A DNA stretch of 64,000 nt from Ciona savignyi (GCA_000149265.1 CH003313.1:2393314-2457313), one strand, 5' to 3'; positions 1 to 15,200 are shown, numbered from the stretch's first letter. The notes: a model not told the origin generated them from the letters alone. Made by a program: numbers and translations.

Positions 1-62
1 TTTTATTCCCAAACCCAAATATATGCTACCAACTATTTTATTCTTTATTTTTGTTGTTCCAG

Positions 63-213
63 GTAAAAGTGGGTTTGAGGTTGGAGCAGCTGGAACCATT
101 TATATAGAAGGAGGGGAGGAAAGTACAACTAAGAAGTTGATTATTGACAACGATCATCAAATGTACTCGCGTGGGTCAGATCAACGAGGGAAACGGAATC
201 TACAAAACGGACG
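63..213 (+). CDS. Exon 1: C-terminal tail of the module upstream of module 1
   Basis: The exon follows acceptor TTCCAG at 57-62 and ends at a GTAACC donor (214). It is entered with two bases of a split codon and leaves two bases. It reads GKSGFEVGAAGTIYIEGG and then a KLIIDND segment. This is the closing motif of the module type repeated downstream (G-A-x-G-T-hydrophobic-Y-hydrophobic-E, then L-I-hydrophobic-D/N-N-D). The gene therefore begins upstream of this window. The join to exon 2 restores an Arg codon and an uninterrupted reading frame. Confidence 0.8.
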
Positions 214-3200
214 GTAACCTAACTCGTTGGTTTGTGCTTGGCAGAATGTTTTAAAATAGGATAGGATATTAATGTTTATTCCGGTAAAAACCAAGGGGTT
301 AACACACATGCAATCCGCAGATCACCTTGTGCACACTGTTGGGTTACCGGAGCTATTGCAGTGTGTTGTGTATTATTGAGACTTTCCTTCAAACTCATTG
401 GTTTATACTTGACATAATGTTTTTTTATCGCTCCAACTTTAAAACCCTTAATGAGCTCATCACTCGGATATTTTATGTATAGAATTGGTATATGTATCGG
501 ATGTATTAACCATTTGGCCAGAAGACTGTACACATAACATAATGTTACCATACATCTTGTAGGTATGAAGACATTTCACTGCTTGGGGCAATAACATGGC
601 TGTTGCCATCGGACTCCGGTCGTTTCAATCTTGACGAAATCCAAGTTTCAGGAAATGCTCAAGTGGCGTCTACAGTCTCACCGTATGTCCTGTGATCTTG
701 CTGTTTAACCATCATCTTTTAACCGAGTCTATACTTGCAGTGTACAAAACAAAACAATTTTTACGGTCAACAAAATATCGGGAGACAGGAGTGGTGTCAT
801 TCACGTTGCCGCTCATAATGATTTCCATGCTGAAGAGGCGGACAAGGACTACCTGCCCATCAACATCTTGCTTTATCAGTGAGAAAAAATATAATTCTTT
901 TACCAAATTGAAGAAACAACCTAATTTTAAACAGCCCACTTTAATAGCTTTGGTAACCCAGCGGTGGGCGCCAGGTGATCTGACGATTGCCCATGTGTTA
1001 ACGCCCCTTGTGGTTTCCTATTTACGGAGATAAACATGAATGTTTATGTTAATCCCCATGGGCAAAACTACTAGTGTGTACAATATGTCAGAACTGTGTG
1101 CATTTAATATTTGATATTCCTTTGTTTTTAAAATTCTCACCATAGAACTCTAGTCTAGTTTGAAATCCTAATCTGCCTTACCTGTGTGCTTATAATATGT
1201 TATTTTTAATAAATTTCTTGCAGAGACGGGATACTTACATTGCCCAAGCTGCTAACAGTGCGCGAGGTATGGCTGGAACTTAATGGGCAATTAAACAACA
1301 CCGGCACAATGCTGGTTGAGAGTGAAGGAGAGGTGACAATGTGGTCGCATGCAGCTTCCACCCCTCATGAAATTGCAAACAGCAATCAATCTGCCGGATT
1401 AGCCGAGTCCAAATTTCAACTTCACGAGCTGGTTGTTAAAGCTGATGGTTACGTAAGTTGACATGAAAAGCATTTTATAAATTTTTTTTCTTGGGTTAGC
1501 TTTAATCATTGGACTAGAATAGGATATTTATGTTTTTCCCTGTGAGTGGGAAAACCAAGATAGTTAACACACATACAATGGTCAGATCACCTCGCGCCCA
1601 CCATCAGGTTAACGGAGCTATTACAGTTTGTTGTGTATGATTCAGACATTCCTTCAATTTGGTAGAATCCATCCTTCCACTAGGTTCATGCAATGTTTGT
1701 TTGGCTGAATGGCAATATACTAATTCACAAAGATAATTGGTCGGATTATTTACTTGGCCAGTTTGGGTGTACTGTCTGCATATCAATCACAATAACTTTC
1801 CCATACGATATTCTGTTGACTACTGTACATATCATTACAGGTCAACGCTTATTCTGCTGACAGATTTAATCACAGTATTGAGCTGGATATTGGACAGCTT
1901 TCAGTAAAGAGGGGAGGGTTTATTAATACAGACACCATGCACCTGACATCGGATAACATCACAATCGACCACGGAGGTGATTTAAGTTATTAACTGTTTA
2001 TTTGTCTGATTGATTAGCTTGGTGGTTTAGTATGTTACCTTTCAACCAATGGGTTAAAGGTTCGAAACTGGTCACTTGCTAGTCGATTAAACATAAATAC
2101 TATCCACTCCTATTTACTCATTTAGTTTTCTAATGATATGACATTGTGTACTTTCCATTTGTGCCAAGAAATTATATTAAATATTTGCTTTTAAAGGGAC
2201 ATTATCGGCGGACAAAGGTGGCTTCAGTGCAAATACAGGACCTGGGGTTGGGTCGAAGAAAGAGGGTATAATCCTTGGTGGTGGGGGAGCAGGTCATGGG
2301 GGCAGAGGAGGACCCCCATTAAAAGGGCTCAAATCTTCGTTCGCTTACGATGAATTTGATAACCCCACACAACTCGGCAGTGGTGGTGGGGGAAGTGGTG
2401 GCACAGGGGGAGGTATGTTGCAACTGACTCGAAATCTTCTTTTCTTTTCTGATGAATTGTTGGTTTACATTTTGGTGTTTTAAATTAGCAGTTTTAATTT
2501 TTTTAAATGTTTTAAATTTATTCAAATGTCATATTGTAAATGGTGTACTGTCTATTGTAAACTAATGTAGACAGGTATTCTAATTTTATGTATAAACTTT
2601 CTGGGACCATGCTAAGCACAAAAGACGCAACAGTCATAATTTTTCATGCTACTGTTTGCAGCTTTGTTAAAAAGTGTTTTTTTTATTCTTTTTCTCTTTT
2701 AAACATAAACCATATTTTACTCTGGTAACGATGTCACTCCATGGTACCCAAACTCCGCCAGCAATATATTGAGTGACTTACAATGCCAAATTCCGAAGAA
2801 ACTCTTTTTAAATCATCCTTCCCACTTGGACCAGTGTTTTTCTTATCTTGTAACACTTACGTTATCTTGATAACCTTACACAAAAAAGCACCATACATTG
2901 TACTATCTTTACCGATATTTTTACATTTTTTGTCCATTTTTGCCATATTTTAATTTATAATAACTAGGCTATACAGCACACTGAGTGTAAAAGACGCAAC
3001 AGTCATAATTTTTCATTTTACTGTTTGTAGGTCTGTTAAACTTGATTGGAAGAAGTGGGATCCGAATTGAGGGTGAAGTGAGGGTGGATGGAGGACATGG
3101 TTCTTCTCATGGGGGCGGAGGCTCAGGTGGAACCATCCAAATATCATCTCCACATCTTGATGGTGGTGGAAATGTTACCGCTGATGGCGGAAAAGGTTAA

Positions 3201-6200
3201 TTTCTTGGTTATATTTGTTCTGCATTCACCAATTATGGTATATTTCTTCAGGAGAGGGATATGGTGGTGGTGGCGGCGGAGGTCGGATATTTGTGGACAA
3301 TCCCTTGTTGCACACCTTCCATGGTGATATGCACGCGTGGGGTGGTAGGGGATCCAACCAGGGTGGTGCTGGAACTGTCTATGTGCGAGCCCATGACCTG
3401 CATACACAAGAAATCGTCACCAAATTAATGGTAATTTGTCAAGTAGCTCTGGTGAAATATTCCGAAACAAACATCGTATTGGTAAAATAAGGAGGATATT
3501 CATGTTTATCCCTGTGAATAGGAAAACACAAGGGGGTTAACACACGGGCAGCCATCAGATCACCTTAAGCCTTACCAAAACTATTGCAATATGTGATGTA
3601 TGATTTACATGTTTCTTTAATTTAGTAAAATCCATTAATCCACTGGGTTCAGGTAATGTCTGCCAAGTGCCCTGCCCAAGGACACAACTGACTAACAGCG
3701 AGTTTCGAACTGCTACCCTTTCGGCTGAAAGATGTAAGACTCATATTGGGATCATGAAAAAGACAACCTGAGATTGTTACAAAAATAAAACAAATTTTGT
3801 TTCACCACTGTTGAATAGGCATCCGGTAATTTACCATTGCTTGGTTGTCACACACAATTTTTATTAACTGTTTCACATATCTTCGCAGACTTATTTACCG
3901 CTAATTCTTTATAAGCCAGATGATAAATTCAAAATGCTATGCAAGATCAACATTAGTGTAATAATCATTATCCAGGTGGGCAACATACTGAATAATCATG
4001 GGAGTCAGGAAATTAGGATTCTGGATTTGTCCGGACCGCATTCAACCTATAATGATCGTAGCACCACCCTCAATTTGTATAGTGGTGCTGTGGTTAGTAG
4101 CAGTCATCCTCCTGCCTCATACTGCTGTACCAACCGCTGGGGATGCCCAACATGCTATCACAGGTATCACTTTCTTACCATTATATCATCCTGCTTCAGT
4201 GGTATATTGAACTGGTAGAATGGTAGGATAATCATGTTTATTCTTGTAAATGGAAACGCAATGGGTGTTATCACACAGGCAATTGTCAGATCGCACCCAT
4301 CGATTGGTTATCAGAGCAATTGCAGTGTTTTTTGTATGATTCAGACATTCCTTTAATTTGAAAGAGCCCATTAATTCTGCTGACCAGTAGGTAAAAAGTA
4401 TTTAATCACTGACATGGAACAATAACCAAAACAATTCTTTTACCTTGTGTCATTTTTTGCTATATATCTAATGGCCCAACCAGGCATTTGATTGTCTGTC
4501 TGTGATTCCCCATTGACAGACACAAACATATTAATGTGTTTTATCAACCTTAAATTTTGTTGCAGTTTACTGAACATGGTGCATGGGAGTGGCCGTGATA
4601 CTGTGAGGTATGAAGCGAACACGCGCTCAGCTCAGGTTGTCATATCCCTACCTTTCCCAATATACATCAATCATGTTAAAGTGTTCCCACACTGCTCAGG
4701 GTAGGTACATGCGATAAGAACAACTGATGTGTTATTCATGACTTTAACATTTCAGTTCAAGCACGGATCATATGGTTGAAGTTGAATCAGCTGGAACTCG
4801 AAGAAGTGTCACCAACAGCTTTGTGAGCACGCAGTACTGCGGCACACAAGCGCACGCCAACAACCATGCTGAATATGCTGTGAATGAGAAGATTGACAAA
4901 GTACGATCATCATAACTTTCTTAACCACTACATATGTTGCTGAGGATAGGATAGGAAGGATATGATATTTATGTCTATCTTCGTGAATGAGAAAATGCAA
5001 GGGGGTTAACAAACGGGCAATTGTCAAATCATCTCTGCAAACAATTGGCTTACTGGAGCTATTGCAGTGTGTTTTGTATGTTTTAAACATTCTATTAATT
5101 TGGTAAAACTGAATGTTTTAATAGGTTTCGAAAACCCTTCAGTTGAAAGACGATGTTAATTTGGTAAAACTGAATGTTTTAATAGGTTTTTTTAACCCTT
5201 CAGTTTAAAGACGATGCACTAACCCCTTGAGCTAATAGGTCGAACTTATTATTGTTAAACTCAGATCTATGTTCAACTCCGCTCAAGTGGAAATGTAGCT
5301 ATGAACAAAGTGGAGTTGTGGGCACAAGATGATCCAAAGGACACTGCTCAATACCCTTACACCGCCACTCCTCACTCTACATGGATCGTTGGGTCACGGA
5401 AGCTGAATTTGGATGAGGTAAGTTGCATCTCACTCCAATGTCCCTCAACTGAACCCAATGTCTACAGCTCAATGTACAAGGTGGTGCTGTGCTCAGTCTG
5501 GAAGGCTCCACCCACCTGGAAAGTCATAACATTTTCGGAGATTCATCAGCATTGCTGAATATTCGACGAACCCAGGTAAGGCAAATTATCCTTACTAAAA
5601 GTACAAGATTGCTGGAGCTATTGCTGGAAGATTGCTGGAGCAGGTTGCTGGAGCTATTGCAGTATGTTGTGTTTGATTAATGTTCCTTCATTTAAGTAGA
5701 ACCCATCATTTTACTGGGTTAGGACAATGTCTGTTAAGTGTCTTGCCCAAGTACACAATTGACTAGCTAATGACCAGTTTTGAATCTGCAACCCTTCGGC
5801 TAAAAGGCGACTTACTAACCCACTAATCTAATCGGTCGGACGATACTGAATGTGCTTTACATTTGCAGAGGCTTCAAATTCACGAGGCTGATCACGTGTT
5901 CCCGATGTCAATCATCACTCATGACAACTCGTCACTTGAACTTCCAACTGCAGTGCAATGTCGACAGGTGGCACTCACAATCCGAGGTTTGGATAATAAG
6001 ATCTATTCTATGCAGAGAAAATGTACATGATTTTAAAACCTGGTCACTTATCAGTATTTCTTTTTTTGATCAGTCTTAATTTCGATGATCAGTCTAAGTT
6101 TCCAGGCTTTTTTCTACAATCGTTTTTGTATGTAAGCTATATGTATCGTCGCATTAATCATACGGCCACACGACCTATAAAGTTGTGCATACCCACCTTT

Positions 6201-9200
6201 TCATCCTGTATGGATTATGTGAAAACAATTATCGTTCCAGGAAAGTTTAGCAAGATTGACTCACTGACAATTGGATCACATTGCAAAGTGTCACTTGAAC
6301 TTGACCCATCATCAACCGTTCTCACTCTCAATGACCTCACAATGAAAACCTTTGCATCATTTGACATCCGTAGCAAAGGAGGGCACCCAACGACCATACG
6401 CGGGGTGGAAATGCACATGCGGAGTGGAGCCAACATGGTTTCAAACGATTTGCAACTGGAATTCACCAACATCACAATGAACTCTGCTGCTGTGTTGTCA
6501 GTGTCCCAAGGAAGGGATGATATCACTGAAAAAGGTTTGTAATTCAGCATTATGTATGTTGACGCATGCAATAAACTACTTTTACTAAAAGACGCAGGAA
6601 ATGGGGAAGACAATGTGAATGGATGTTCTGGTGCTAGCCATGGTGGGACAGGTGGTCGGGGTGCAGGAGTAATATCATCTGGGCTTCCTTATGGTTCATT
6701 TGATTCAGCGGTTGAGTTTGGTCGTCATGGAGGGAAAGCCGTCTTTCCTTACCTCGGAGGAAAAGGGGGCGGGCGACTCTCCATTAACGTCACTAGATTT
6801 TTCAAAATGGATGGATTGATATCTGCATCAGGTAAGCGGATATCTATAAAATGTAATGTTCAATACAGAGAATTGATATTATATTCAGAGAATACAGAGA
6901 ATTTATATTATATGCAGAGAATACAAAGAATTTATATTATATTTTATATATAGCAAGGCTCGGCAACTTTTTGCACTGAAAGAGATATTTTAAGCGATAT
7001 TTCACAAATTAAAAATTACCGAAAGCCCCAAAACTATTTTCACAAAAAAAAAAGAAAAACAGGATTGTGAAATAACGACCCGAATGTTTTACTTATGCAT
7101 GGGTATTAAAAGTGCACAGTACAGTAGCAAAAAAACTTAAGAACTGTATCAGAAGAATAAAAGAGGTTACCAACCCATGTTATCTACCAATAGTAATATC
7201 CAAATTAAATTCAGTTGGAGGTAAATGTCAAAATTAAATTTTTATTAAAAGTAAATTTTTTGCACTAAGACACCTTTATTCCTTAATGGAATCTTGTATA
7301 ACTAAAAGGGAACTGCAAACCAAACTTAAAAAAAGGTTCTTGCGATAAAAAGTGGTAACATATCCTAACCATGATTTCCCAGGTGGAGGGTGGAGATCAG
7401 TACGAGCTGGTGGTGGCAGTGGTGGTAGTGTGAAGATACACGCCGCTGATTTCGAAGGAGTGGGCAAGGTTGAGGCTGCTGGTGGTGATGGCTACAGTAA
7501 TGCTGGAGGTGGCTCTGGTGGAAGAGTTTCCATTTACTATGTGGAGAATTATTACCATGGTGGGTGTCAATGGAATAGAATATTCATCTTTTTCCCGTAA
7601 ATTTAAAAACAAAGGCGGTTAACACACGGGCAATCGTGTTATTGAAACCAATTGACCGATTTAGTTTGGTTGGTAAGTGCGACACCTTTAACCAAATGGT
7701 TGCAGATTCAAAAATGGTCATCAGCTAGTTGGTTGTGTTCTTAGCCAAGACCTTTAACAGACATTGCCTGAACCTAGTGTAATGATGGGTTCTACCAAAT
7801 TAATCATACACATCACACTCCGATAGCTCGGGTAACCCAATGGGCACAAGTGCGCCGGGTGGTCTGAAGATTGCCTGTGTGTTAAACTTCTTGGTTTTCC
7901 TATCTCATTTGTGACAGGGGACTACTCAACAATGGGAGGAAGTGGTTACGAAGTTGGAGCTTCGGGGACCGTGTACTTGGAGAGGCTCCCCTCTTCTCCT
8001 GATATTATTCTGCTAGATGGCGCCACAGAGGATGGCAGAATCAGCCACAGTTCCAATGTCAGCCAACCAACCACCAACCGTACTTTGTATATCAATAACA
8101 TGGGAAAGATGGGTAAAGACCCACTCGCAAATCTTACCCAGTATTATTCTGAAGTTGCAAAGGTAAAGTTAAGTGTTTTGGCTTTGAGCCTTGTAACAGT
8201 GGTATTGGTGTTTTGTAGGGAACAGCTGTCACCTGGCTGAGTCCGTTGAGTTCAAACAATTCTCAAATTGTTTTCGATGAAATTCACATTTATGGAGGGG
8301 CAACCGTGGCGTTTGTGCGTGCAAACGACAGGTGAGGTTTAACTTTTTCAATCATTGTTATGTCAAAGTGGGTTTTACAGTGCTCAGTTGAACATCCGGC
8401 TTGGTAAGCTGGGTGGAGATCGAAGTGCTCGACTCACCATCGGTCCATACCAGCATTTCCGATCTGTTGAATCCCACATTCCCTGTAACATGGATATCTA
8501 TCGGCGAGGCGTGGCTTTGTTGAAGGGTGAACTCAAAGTGGCAGGAGTTCTTGTGAGGGTGGAAGGTGTATTGGTCGATAGTCAGAACATCACAATCACG
8601 GATAAAGGTTTGAATGTGAATTATCTAAATATGGAATGTGAATTATCTAAATATGGAATGTAAATTATCTATATATGGAATATGAAATGTTGATTGTGAA
8701 TTATCTAATTGTTAAATGTGAATTCTCTAATTGTTAAATGTGAGTAATGTGGAATAAAGAAACATCTAGTTTAGTTATTTTTTGTTTTCATGATGAAAAC
8801 ACAAAGTAGGATCTTCAATAAAAATTTGGAAAACTATGCAAAATGACAGTCGTTTTGCAAATCTAAAATTTATTCTAAATGTTGTTTTTTTTCAATGTAA
8901 GGTCGCCTTGAGCTTTACGAAATGATCAACATGCACGGTTCAAACACGCCTGTTGTGGAGTTCCACACACTGCATGTTAGGAACGGGGCATCGTTGTATA
9001 CAAGGAATGGAAAAGATGTTCGGAAATTGCACGGCAGTCATATGGAGGTGGCTGTGTGTTGTAGTTGTGTTCATGGGACTAAACTATGATTGACAGGTGT
9101 TTGGATTGGGTGAGGTGACCAGCATAAACCTGCATATTGATGTGGAAACATTGAAAGTTGATCCGATGGGTTCAATCAACGTGGATGCAGTGTGCAACAA

Positions 9201-12200
9201 TGTCTTAGGTTGGTACTTAAGATAGGATATTCATGTTTATGTGAATGAAAAACCAATGAGGTTAACACACGGGTAATCGTCAGATCACCTCTCGCCCACC
9301 GTTGGGTGACCGGAGCTATTGCAGTGTATGATTCACATGTTCCTTCTATTTATTAGAACCCATTAACTCACTGGTTTCAGGCAATGTCTCTTAAGTGCCT
9401 TGCCCAAGGACACAACCGATTAGCTAGCGACCAATTTCGAACCTTCAACCCTCACAGTTTGAAAGAAATTTTTGTTTAACCTACCAAGAAGCACCATCAC
9501 ACAAGCTATTGTACTGTATTCATACATTGAAAGTGCAGATTATAATAATCCAAGGGTATTTTATTACCAATTGTTGTTACATTAGGTGATGCTGTAGCTG
9601 ATGGCACTGGTGGTTCACATGGTGGCTCAGGTGGCTCCAACAACGTTTCAGATGCAATGAGACTGGTTTGTCTGCTTGTTTAAAATAATGAGTCTCTATG
9701 TAATTTGATGGGTTGTTGCAGGGGTATGGTTCCGTTAAGGAACCCACTGAGTTTGGAAGTGCTGGCGGTTTGGGTGTCCAGGGGGGTGGAATACTTCGGA
9801 TTAATGCTCAGTATTTCCGTGTGGATGGAAGGGTGAGCTCAAATGGTGGTCAGGGCAGAGGCGGTGGTGGTAGCGGCGGAAGTCTGCTGGTTGATACCTA
9901 CAGGTTGGAAGGAGACGGAAGTCTTGAGGTAATACACCTTGCCATGTATATTGTGCTTTGTATAAGTTTGTGCATGCGCAGGCACAAGGTGGCAGAGGTG
10001 GCGCATTCGATCGAAGTTATGGTGGTGGAGGTGGTGGTGGTCGCATGGCTGTGTTCATGACAGAAAACTCCAACTTCCAGGTTTGATCATTTACACAACA
10101 ACACAAGCTGTAGTAATGTGGTTTGTGTAGGGTAAATTGCTTGTGGCTGGCGGTGATGGAGGCTACAGTGGTGACAGGAGTATAGGAAGGGCAGCGGCTG
10201 GCACTGCGTATCTGCTGCACCGAGCTCCACAAGGCAGGAATTCCACTGCACGTGATGGGACAACTTCTCAAGACAAGGAAACTTTAATCATTTCCAATGA
10301 TCCAACCAAACAATGGAGAGGTGGAAGGCCAGAGGTGCGAAATAAATTACCCAGGAATGATATATTTGGGTCAGTTTACCTGTTATCAGTTGTTATAATT
10401 ATGTTACAACTTGCAGCATGTCCGTACATGGTTAAGCATACCATGGACAACACTGTATGAAGTGGATTATGACAAAGCAACATTCACCCATGGATATTTT
10501 GGTGGCAACGCTTATATTGAGATACTACCGGTGGATAACTCAAGCCAGCCAGTTGCTCTTCCGCTTGCCCATAAACGAATCTTGCATTTGGATGATATTC
10601 AAGGTAAATAAATATGGTATCTTATTACAGTCCACAGTATCCAACCAATTCTATCCTACAGGTGATTCAACTGCAACCATTCATGCTCGTGCCAATCATG
10701 TCCTCGACTTTGATTCGAACCAACAGCATCCAGTCATTATGCCACTGAATACCCTCATTGAAACAGTAAGTGCCAACCAACCATATTTATGTGTTCTAGA
10801 TGATAAGATCAAAGGTCAGACCAAACAGTTGTTTCATTCGATTTTTACCCAGACCACTTTCTGCACAGTTGTGTTCTTGAGTAATACACATTAGTTATAT
10901 GCAGAAACATTGAAATTCACAAAACATTAGTTAAAAAGTAGCAAAGTCGAAACTAGTTCTTACTGTTCAATTGTGTAACAATGTCTTTACTATTATTACC
11001 CAACCCCCAACATTTTTGGATTTTTCCACTGTAAGTACAAGGTATTATTAATTGCCAGTGATAAACATTAACACTCTTCTTAATGGACATTGCCTTAACC
11101 AAGTGGATTTATAGATTAAAAATTATGCCCACAGTCAGAAAAAATTTTAGATTAAAAACTAAAGTATTTTAAATACTTGCTGCATTTACCTCATACAATT
11201 TTATTGTAAGCATGTTATAAAGAAATTATTTTTTCCCAAAAAAATTTCTTGGACATGATAATCCTTTCCGACAGATTAGTATGGTGGTTTAATTTGTAGC
11301 TTTTTAGTCGAATGGTTGCAGGTACTGAACTGATTGCTAGCTCAGTTGTGTTCTTTGAAAGGCACTTAATGGACATTGCCCAAAACCAGCAGATTAATGG
11401 GTTTAGTTCGAAGGAATGTGTGTCACACACAGCATACTGTATCAGCTCTTGTAATTCTATGTTGGGTGCGAAGTCAGCTGACGATTGCCTGTGTGTAAAC
11501 CCCCTTAGTTTTCCCATTCACAGGGACAAATATAAATATTCATATTTCTCTCTTCAGTATTGATTGTGTTTTCCGCATCATTCCAGGGTGGTGAGATAAT
11601 TCTTCCCCGAGAAACAAAGCTTGTTAAAGTTGCAATGAAACTCAATGGAGGCCATGTTAGCAACCTGCAACGACTCAATGTATCACATGATGCAAAACTT
11701 ACATTCACACACTCGGTAACATTATCTTAACTAATATAAAATCCATACCAATAACTTTTTAGTTAGTGTGTTGCCTTTCAGGCAAAGCATTACGGGATCA
11801 AAACTTTAGTCAGTTGTGTCCTTGGCACAGCACTTAACAGACATTGCTTGAACCCAGTGGATTAATATCAAATTGAAGGAACGTCTCAATAATACACATT
11901 TACTGCAATAGGTCCGGTTACCTAAAGATGTGGCCGAGGTAATCTGACGATAGCCATGTGTTAATGCCACTTGCATTTTCCACTTTTCGAGTATAGACAT
12001 TAATATCCTATTCTATCCTACTTTTACATTTCTGCATGACAGTCCACAATCAACTGCAATCAACCTGGTTGTATGAGATTAGATGAGTTGGACGTGGGAA
12101 GTGGTGGAAATGTGGAATGCCAAGCTGACAAGCCAACCAGTCAGCTTAATATGGTCAACCTCTCACTTACCAATGACCTCAACCTTCGGGCAAACGCCCA

Positions 12201-15200
12201 ATTCTGGTGCAGTTCCATCAGTATCAATGGTTCGTACGCACACATTGATTTGATACCAAATCCTTAATTTCCACAGTATTGTAACTAATTTTTAAAATCA
12301 TTTGCTTAGAATTGCTGAATAAATATCGTAATTCATCTGATTAGCTTCACACGTCGAAATTGATGCAAACGGCGTGCTCAACGCGAGCATGGGAGGTTTC
12401 CCTGCAAACGAGGGTCCAGGGCGTGCACCTGCGCGCACGATGGTGAGACAGTCGGCGCCAGGTGGTTCTCATGGAGGCCAAGGTGGCCGAAGTGGATCCA
12501 GCATCTCGTATCCTCATGATGTCAATATAACTGGGAGCGCGGCAGCATATGGGGACTACACGAATCCAAGAAACTTTGGTTCAGGTGGATCCATTCCGAA
12601 AGCAAACCAGGTTAGCTTAGATTTGTAATAACATACATAAAAATTGCATTCCTTATTTTAAAATAAATGCATTCCATATTTTAAAAATGCATCATACATT
12701 GTGGCAATAATCAGTACTATTAACTTCTGTTAATGAAATTTTCATATAGTCTGTGCATTAAACATTGTCAGTAGTTGAATTGATGACACAATAGAATTTT
12801 AATAATAATTAAAAGCCTTAATAATCATGGAAATTTCATATAAAAGGAGGAGATTCGTGGTGGTGGTGTGATTCATATCTTCTCTCGTGGGAGAATGCTC
12901 TTAGATGGGATCGTGGTTGCGAATGGTGGGCTTGCTGCACGCGGTGGAAATGCAGGGGCTACAGGAGGAAGCATACTCATCAAAGCACAGCAAGTTTCGG
13001 GTAACTGTTTGCAACTTTTATTTTAAAGAATTTTGTATGACGTTTTAGTCTGGTTGGTAAGTGCGTCGCCTTTCAGCCGAAGGGTTGTAGGTTTAAAACT
13101 GGTTACTACCTAGTCGATTGTGTCCTTGGTGAGCAAATTAATGGGTTCTACCAAATTAAAGGAAATTGTTAATTGAAGGAACATACACAACACATTGCAA
13201 TAGCTTCAGTAACCCGATTGAGCGCGAGATGATCTGATGACTGTTTGTGTGTAAACCCTCTTAGGTGTTCCCAATTTGGGAAATAAAACATGAATATTCT
13301 ATCTTATTCTAAGCAACGTTGTTTTGTAGGTGCTGGTTCTGTAGAAGCCAACGGTGGTGCTGGGGCGTGTGTGGTTGGGTGTCGAAGATGTGACGTCTAT
13401 CGTCGTTGTACCCTGTGCACTGCTGGGTATTATTTGAGGAGTTATGTATGTGTCCCCAACCATTTAAGACATTCCGACCCATATGAAATGGTAAGTGGAT
13501 AAGGAGCAGTGGCAGCTTGATTTGCTCAGTGGGTTAGTGTGATGCCTTTTATCCTAATGGTTGAAGGTTCAAAACTGGTTACTAGCTAGTCGGTTGTGTC
13601 CTTGGGCAAGGCCCTTAACAGACATTGCCTAAGCGAAGTGTAATAATGGGTGCTATCAAATAAGGATCGTGTGTATCATACACAACACATTGCAATAGCT
13701 CCAGTAACTCGACGGTGTGCGAGGTGATTTGACGATTACCCGTGTGCTAATCCCTTTGGTTTTACGGGGATAAACATGAAAACCCTATAGCTTGTAAACA
13801 TGAATTGCGTAGGTGGCTGGTGGCGGTGGAGGAGGAGGCAGGATTGCTGTGTACGCTGGATTAAGCCATACATTCCACGGAGAGATGCGTGCGTATGGTG
13901 GGAGGTCTGCATCTGAGGTGGGAGGAGCTGGTACCATCTTCACCAGTGTCAACTCAACCAATACCACTTTGCTTATTGACAACGACGCAATTCAACCAAA
14001 CTCTACATTTTTAACCGGTAAGTATTAATTGTAATATTGGTTTTAACAGCGAGGCCGTGAATCTCAACCTAATTTTCCATATTTTATGCGAGATAAGTAA
14101 AATTTAAATTAATTTAATGTAAACATATATATATTTTTATTTTGGATAGATATTTCACCCAAAACCAGTTATAAACATTTCTTATTCGAAAAAAATCCAA
14201 TTGATTTACAATATCTTGTGACATTATTTGCACTTGCAGAAGATTCAGACTTATTTGACAGCAGCCGTAGCTACGTTTTGTTGGACGACAATAAATCCGA
14301 ACATCAGCTGACCAAGCTGGAAGTCAAACGATCTGCCCATGTTGTGTTTGTGAAGGTAGGTACTGCCATTATTGAGAGAGGTTCTTACTTTTTCATATAA
14401 AAAATCTGCTGGGTAGATTGAATTTGAAGAATTAAAATGGATCTTTTAAAAACTTTAAAGCCAAATATTAAATGCACTACCCAGCCCTGGCAAACTGTAT
14501 GTACACAAGTATCTAAAGTCCTTATAAATCTATATGTTGTACCATCTACAGGACAAATACAAGGCTATCTTATTCTAAATATACTTTACACTGATTTGCA
14601 GTCCGGCCGTGAAGAAAATTTGGTGGTTATGAATATAGGAGCAGTGGTTGGAGATCACAGTGGCTTACTACATACAAACAAAGAGGTTCACATAGTTGTT
14701 GGAGATGACACCAACCAAGCTTTTCCTCTTGCATTCAGAGTTTATCCTCAAACACACTTAACACTCCCGCAAACTGTCCATCTTAACCAGATGAGTTATA
14801 CGGTGCGTATCTACTTATCTATTTCTCATCACTTCCATCTATGACCTTTTAAGACCATTTTTTGGAAATGACCATTTTGCTTAAGTCAAAGAGGTGTTAG
14901 AATTTATCCCAGGGTGATAATTATTCTGAAATGTTAGTTTAACTTTAACACTGCCTTAACAATCTTGGTATTGTTTCACCTAATCGACAATCTTGTCGGA
15001 TGTGTCTTTGCGCAAGGCTCTACCAAATAATGGGTTCTAATTTGAAGCAACCTATGAATCATACACAAAGCACTGTAATAGCTCCGGTAAGCCGATGGTT
15101 GATGCGCGGTGATTTGACGATTACCCGTATAATAACCCTTGGGTTTTCCAATTCACGGGGATAAACATGAATATTTTTATTCGAATCATTCTTTTTCTAC

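Noticed and set aside
276-551. Minus-strand ORFs of 60-130 residues throughout the window
   Set aside because: They are antisense to real exons or lie in SINE copies, show no conserved pattern and have no splice structure.
2197-2412. Collagen-like or silk-like glycine repeat
   Set aside because: Glycine blocks do not follow Gly-X-Y periodicity and are separated by conserved hydrophobic strands and a fixed motif order.
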